A stretch of DNA of 61,714 nt, from the NCBI GenBank assembly GCA_020831845.1, contig JAFIFV010000085.1:1-61714 (forward strand), written 5' to 3'. The notes beneath the pieces are model-generated. The model was not told the DNA's origin and did no database searches. It saw only the letters and a program-made list of their open reading frames with translations. The position numbers and the translations under genes are program-made. Each line of letters begins with the position of its first letter. Positions within the stretch are counted from its first letter, which is position 1. Source of the stretch: Ectothiorhodospiraceae bacterium. Its GTDB lineage: Bacteria > Pseudomonadota > Gammaproteobacteria > Nitrococcales > Aquisalimonadaceae. Below are positions 61,691 through 61,714 of the stretch, in pieces.

Positions 61691-61714
61691 CCGGAGGGCG
61701 CCCGGTTTTTTTTT
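61691..61714 (+). other. Contig end with GC palindrome and T tract
   Basis: CCGG-AGGGCGC-CCGG followed by nine T residues. It looks like an intrinsic terminator, but the T run is the last sequence of the window, so it may be a sequencing or assembly artefact. Confidence 0.4.

Overview
The window looks like one contig from a high-GC, facultatively anaerobic gammaproteobacterium. A member of the Chromatiales/Ectothiorhodospiraceae or a related halophile is my best guess, made from gene content and not from any phylogenetic marker. Supporting points are a complete membrane-bound nitrate reductase locus with NarXL, the O2-independent ubiquinone genes ubiU/ubiV/ubiT, an algZ-algR-hemC-hemDX-hemY block of the Pseudomonas type, and a PA2779/PA2778-like pair. 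Both ends are low quality: the first 46 bases are almost pure C and the last 9 are T.

Layout. (1) 114-9111: partial type VI secretion operon tssC-tagJ-tssE-tssF-tssG-clpV (plus strand), a terminator, then hcp. (2) 9153-10492: a small unknown gene and an EamA exporter (minus), with a palindromic repeat element upstream of eamA. (3) 10748-21332: a minus-strand operon narK-narGHJI-PPIase-unknown-moeA. (4) 21614-24117: narXL (plus). (5) 24155-27898: minus-strand narK-uspA-nitrate transporter operon. (6) 28268-35480: sirB2, a MORN-repeat exported protein coupled to a 765-residue lipoprotein, and a divergent IgaA-like five-helix membrane protein. (7) 35652-39464: mobB coupled to a Dnr-type Crp/Fnr regulator, then ubiU-ubiV-ubiT. 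(8) 39534-40341: a frameshifted ParA-like gene. (9) 40597-49863: PA2779/PA2778-like pair, an exported protein, a GGDEF protein, an SLC13-type permease, an AMP-forming acyl-CoA ligase with an iron alcohol dehydrogenase, and a DEAD-box helicase. (10) 49884-54853: FAD oxidoreductase, transglutaminase-like protease, ferredoxin, cardiolipin synthase, QmcA-like protein. (11) 55185-61241: hemY, hemDX fusion, hemC, algR-like and algZ-like genes.

How it fits together. Much of the middle is one anaerobic-respiration island. It carries the sensor (NarXL), a probable NO- or redox-responsive regulator (Dnr-type), three nitrate/nitrite carriers, the reductase, two molybdenum-cofactor genes and the anaerobic quinone pathway. 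I found matching promoter architecture upstream of both narK operons: a -10 hexamer, an FNR-type box and a 7-2-7 NarL box in the same spacing, with exactly 52 bp between the FNR and NarL box centres. A third FNR-type box lies in front of ubiU.

The two most unusual signals are a family of about 170-275 bp palindromic elements (three copies), whose terminal arms differ between copies yet stay complementary within each copy, and the IgaA-like protein with a lipoprotein/MORN gene pair facing it. The latter is the best candidate here for an undescribed envelope system.
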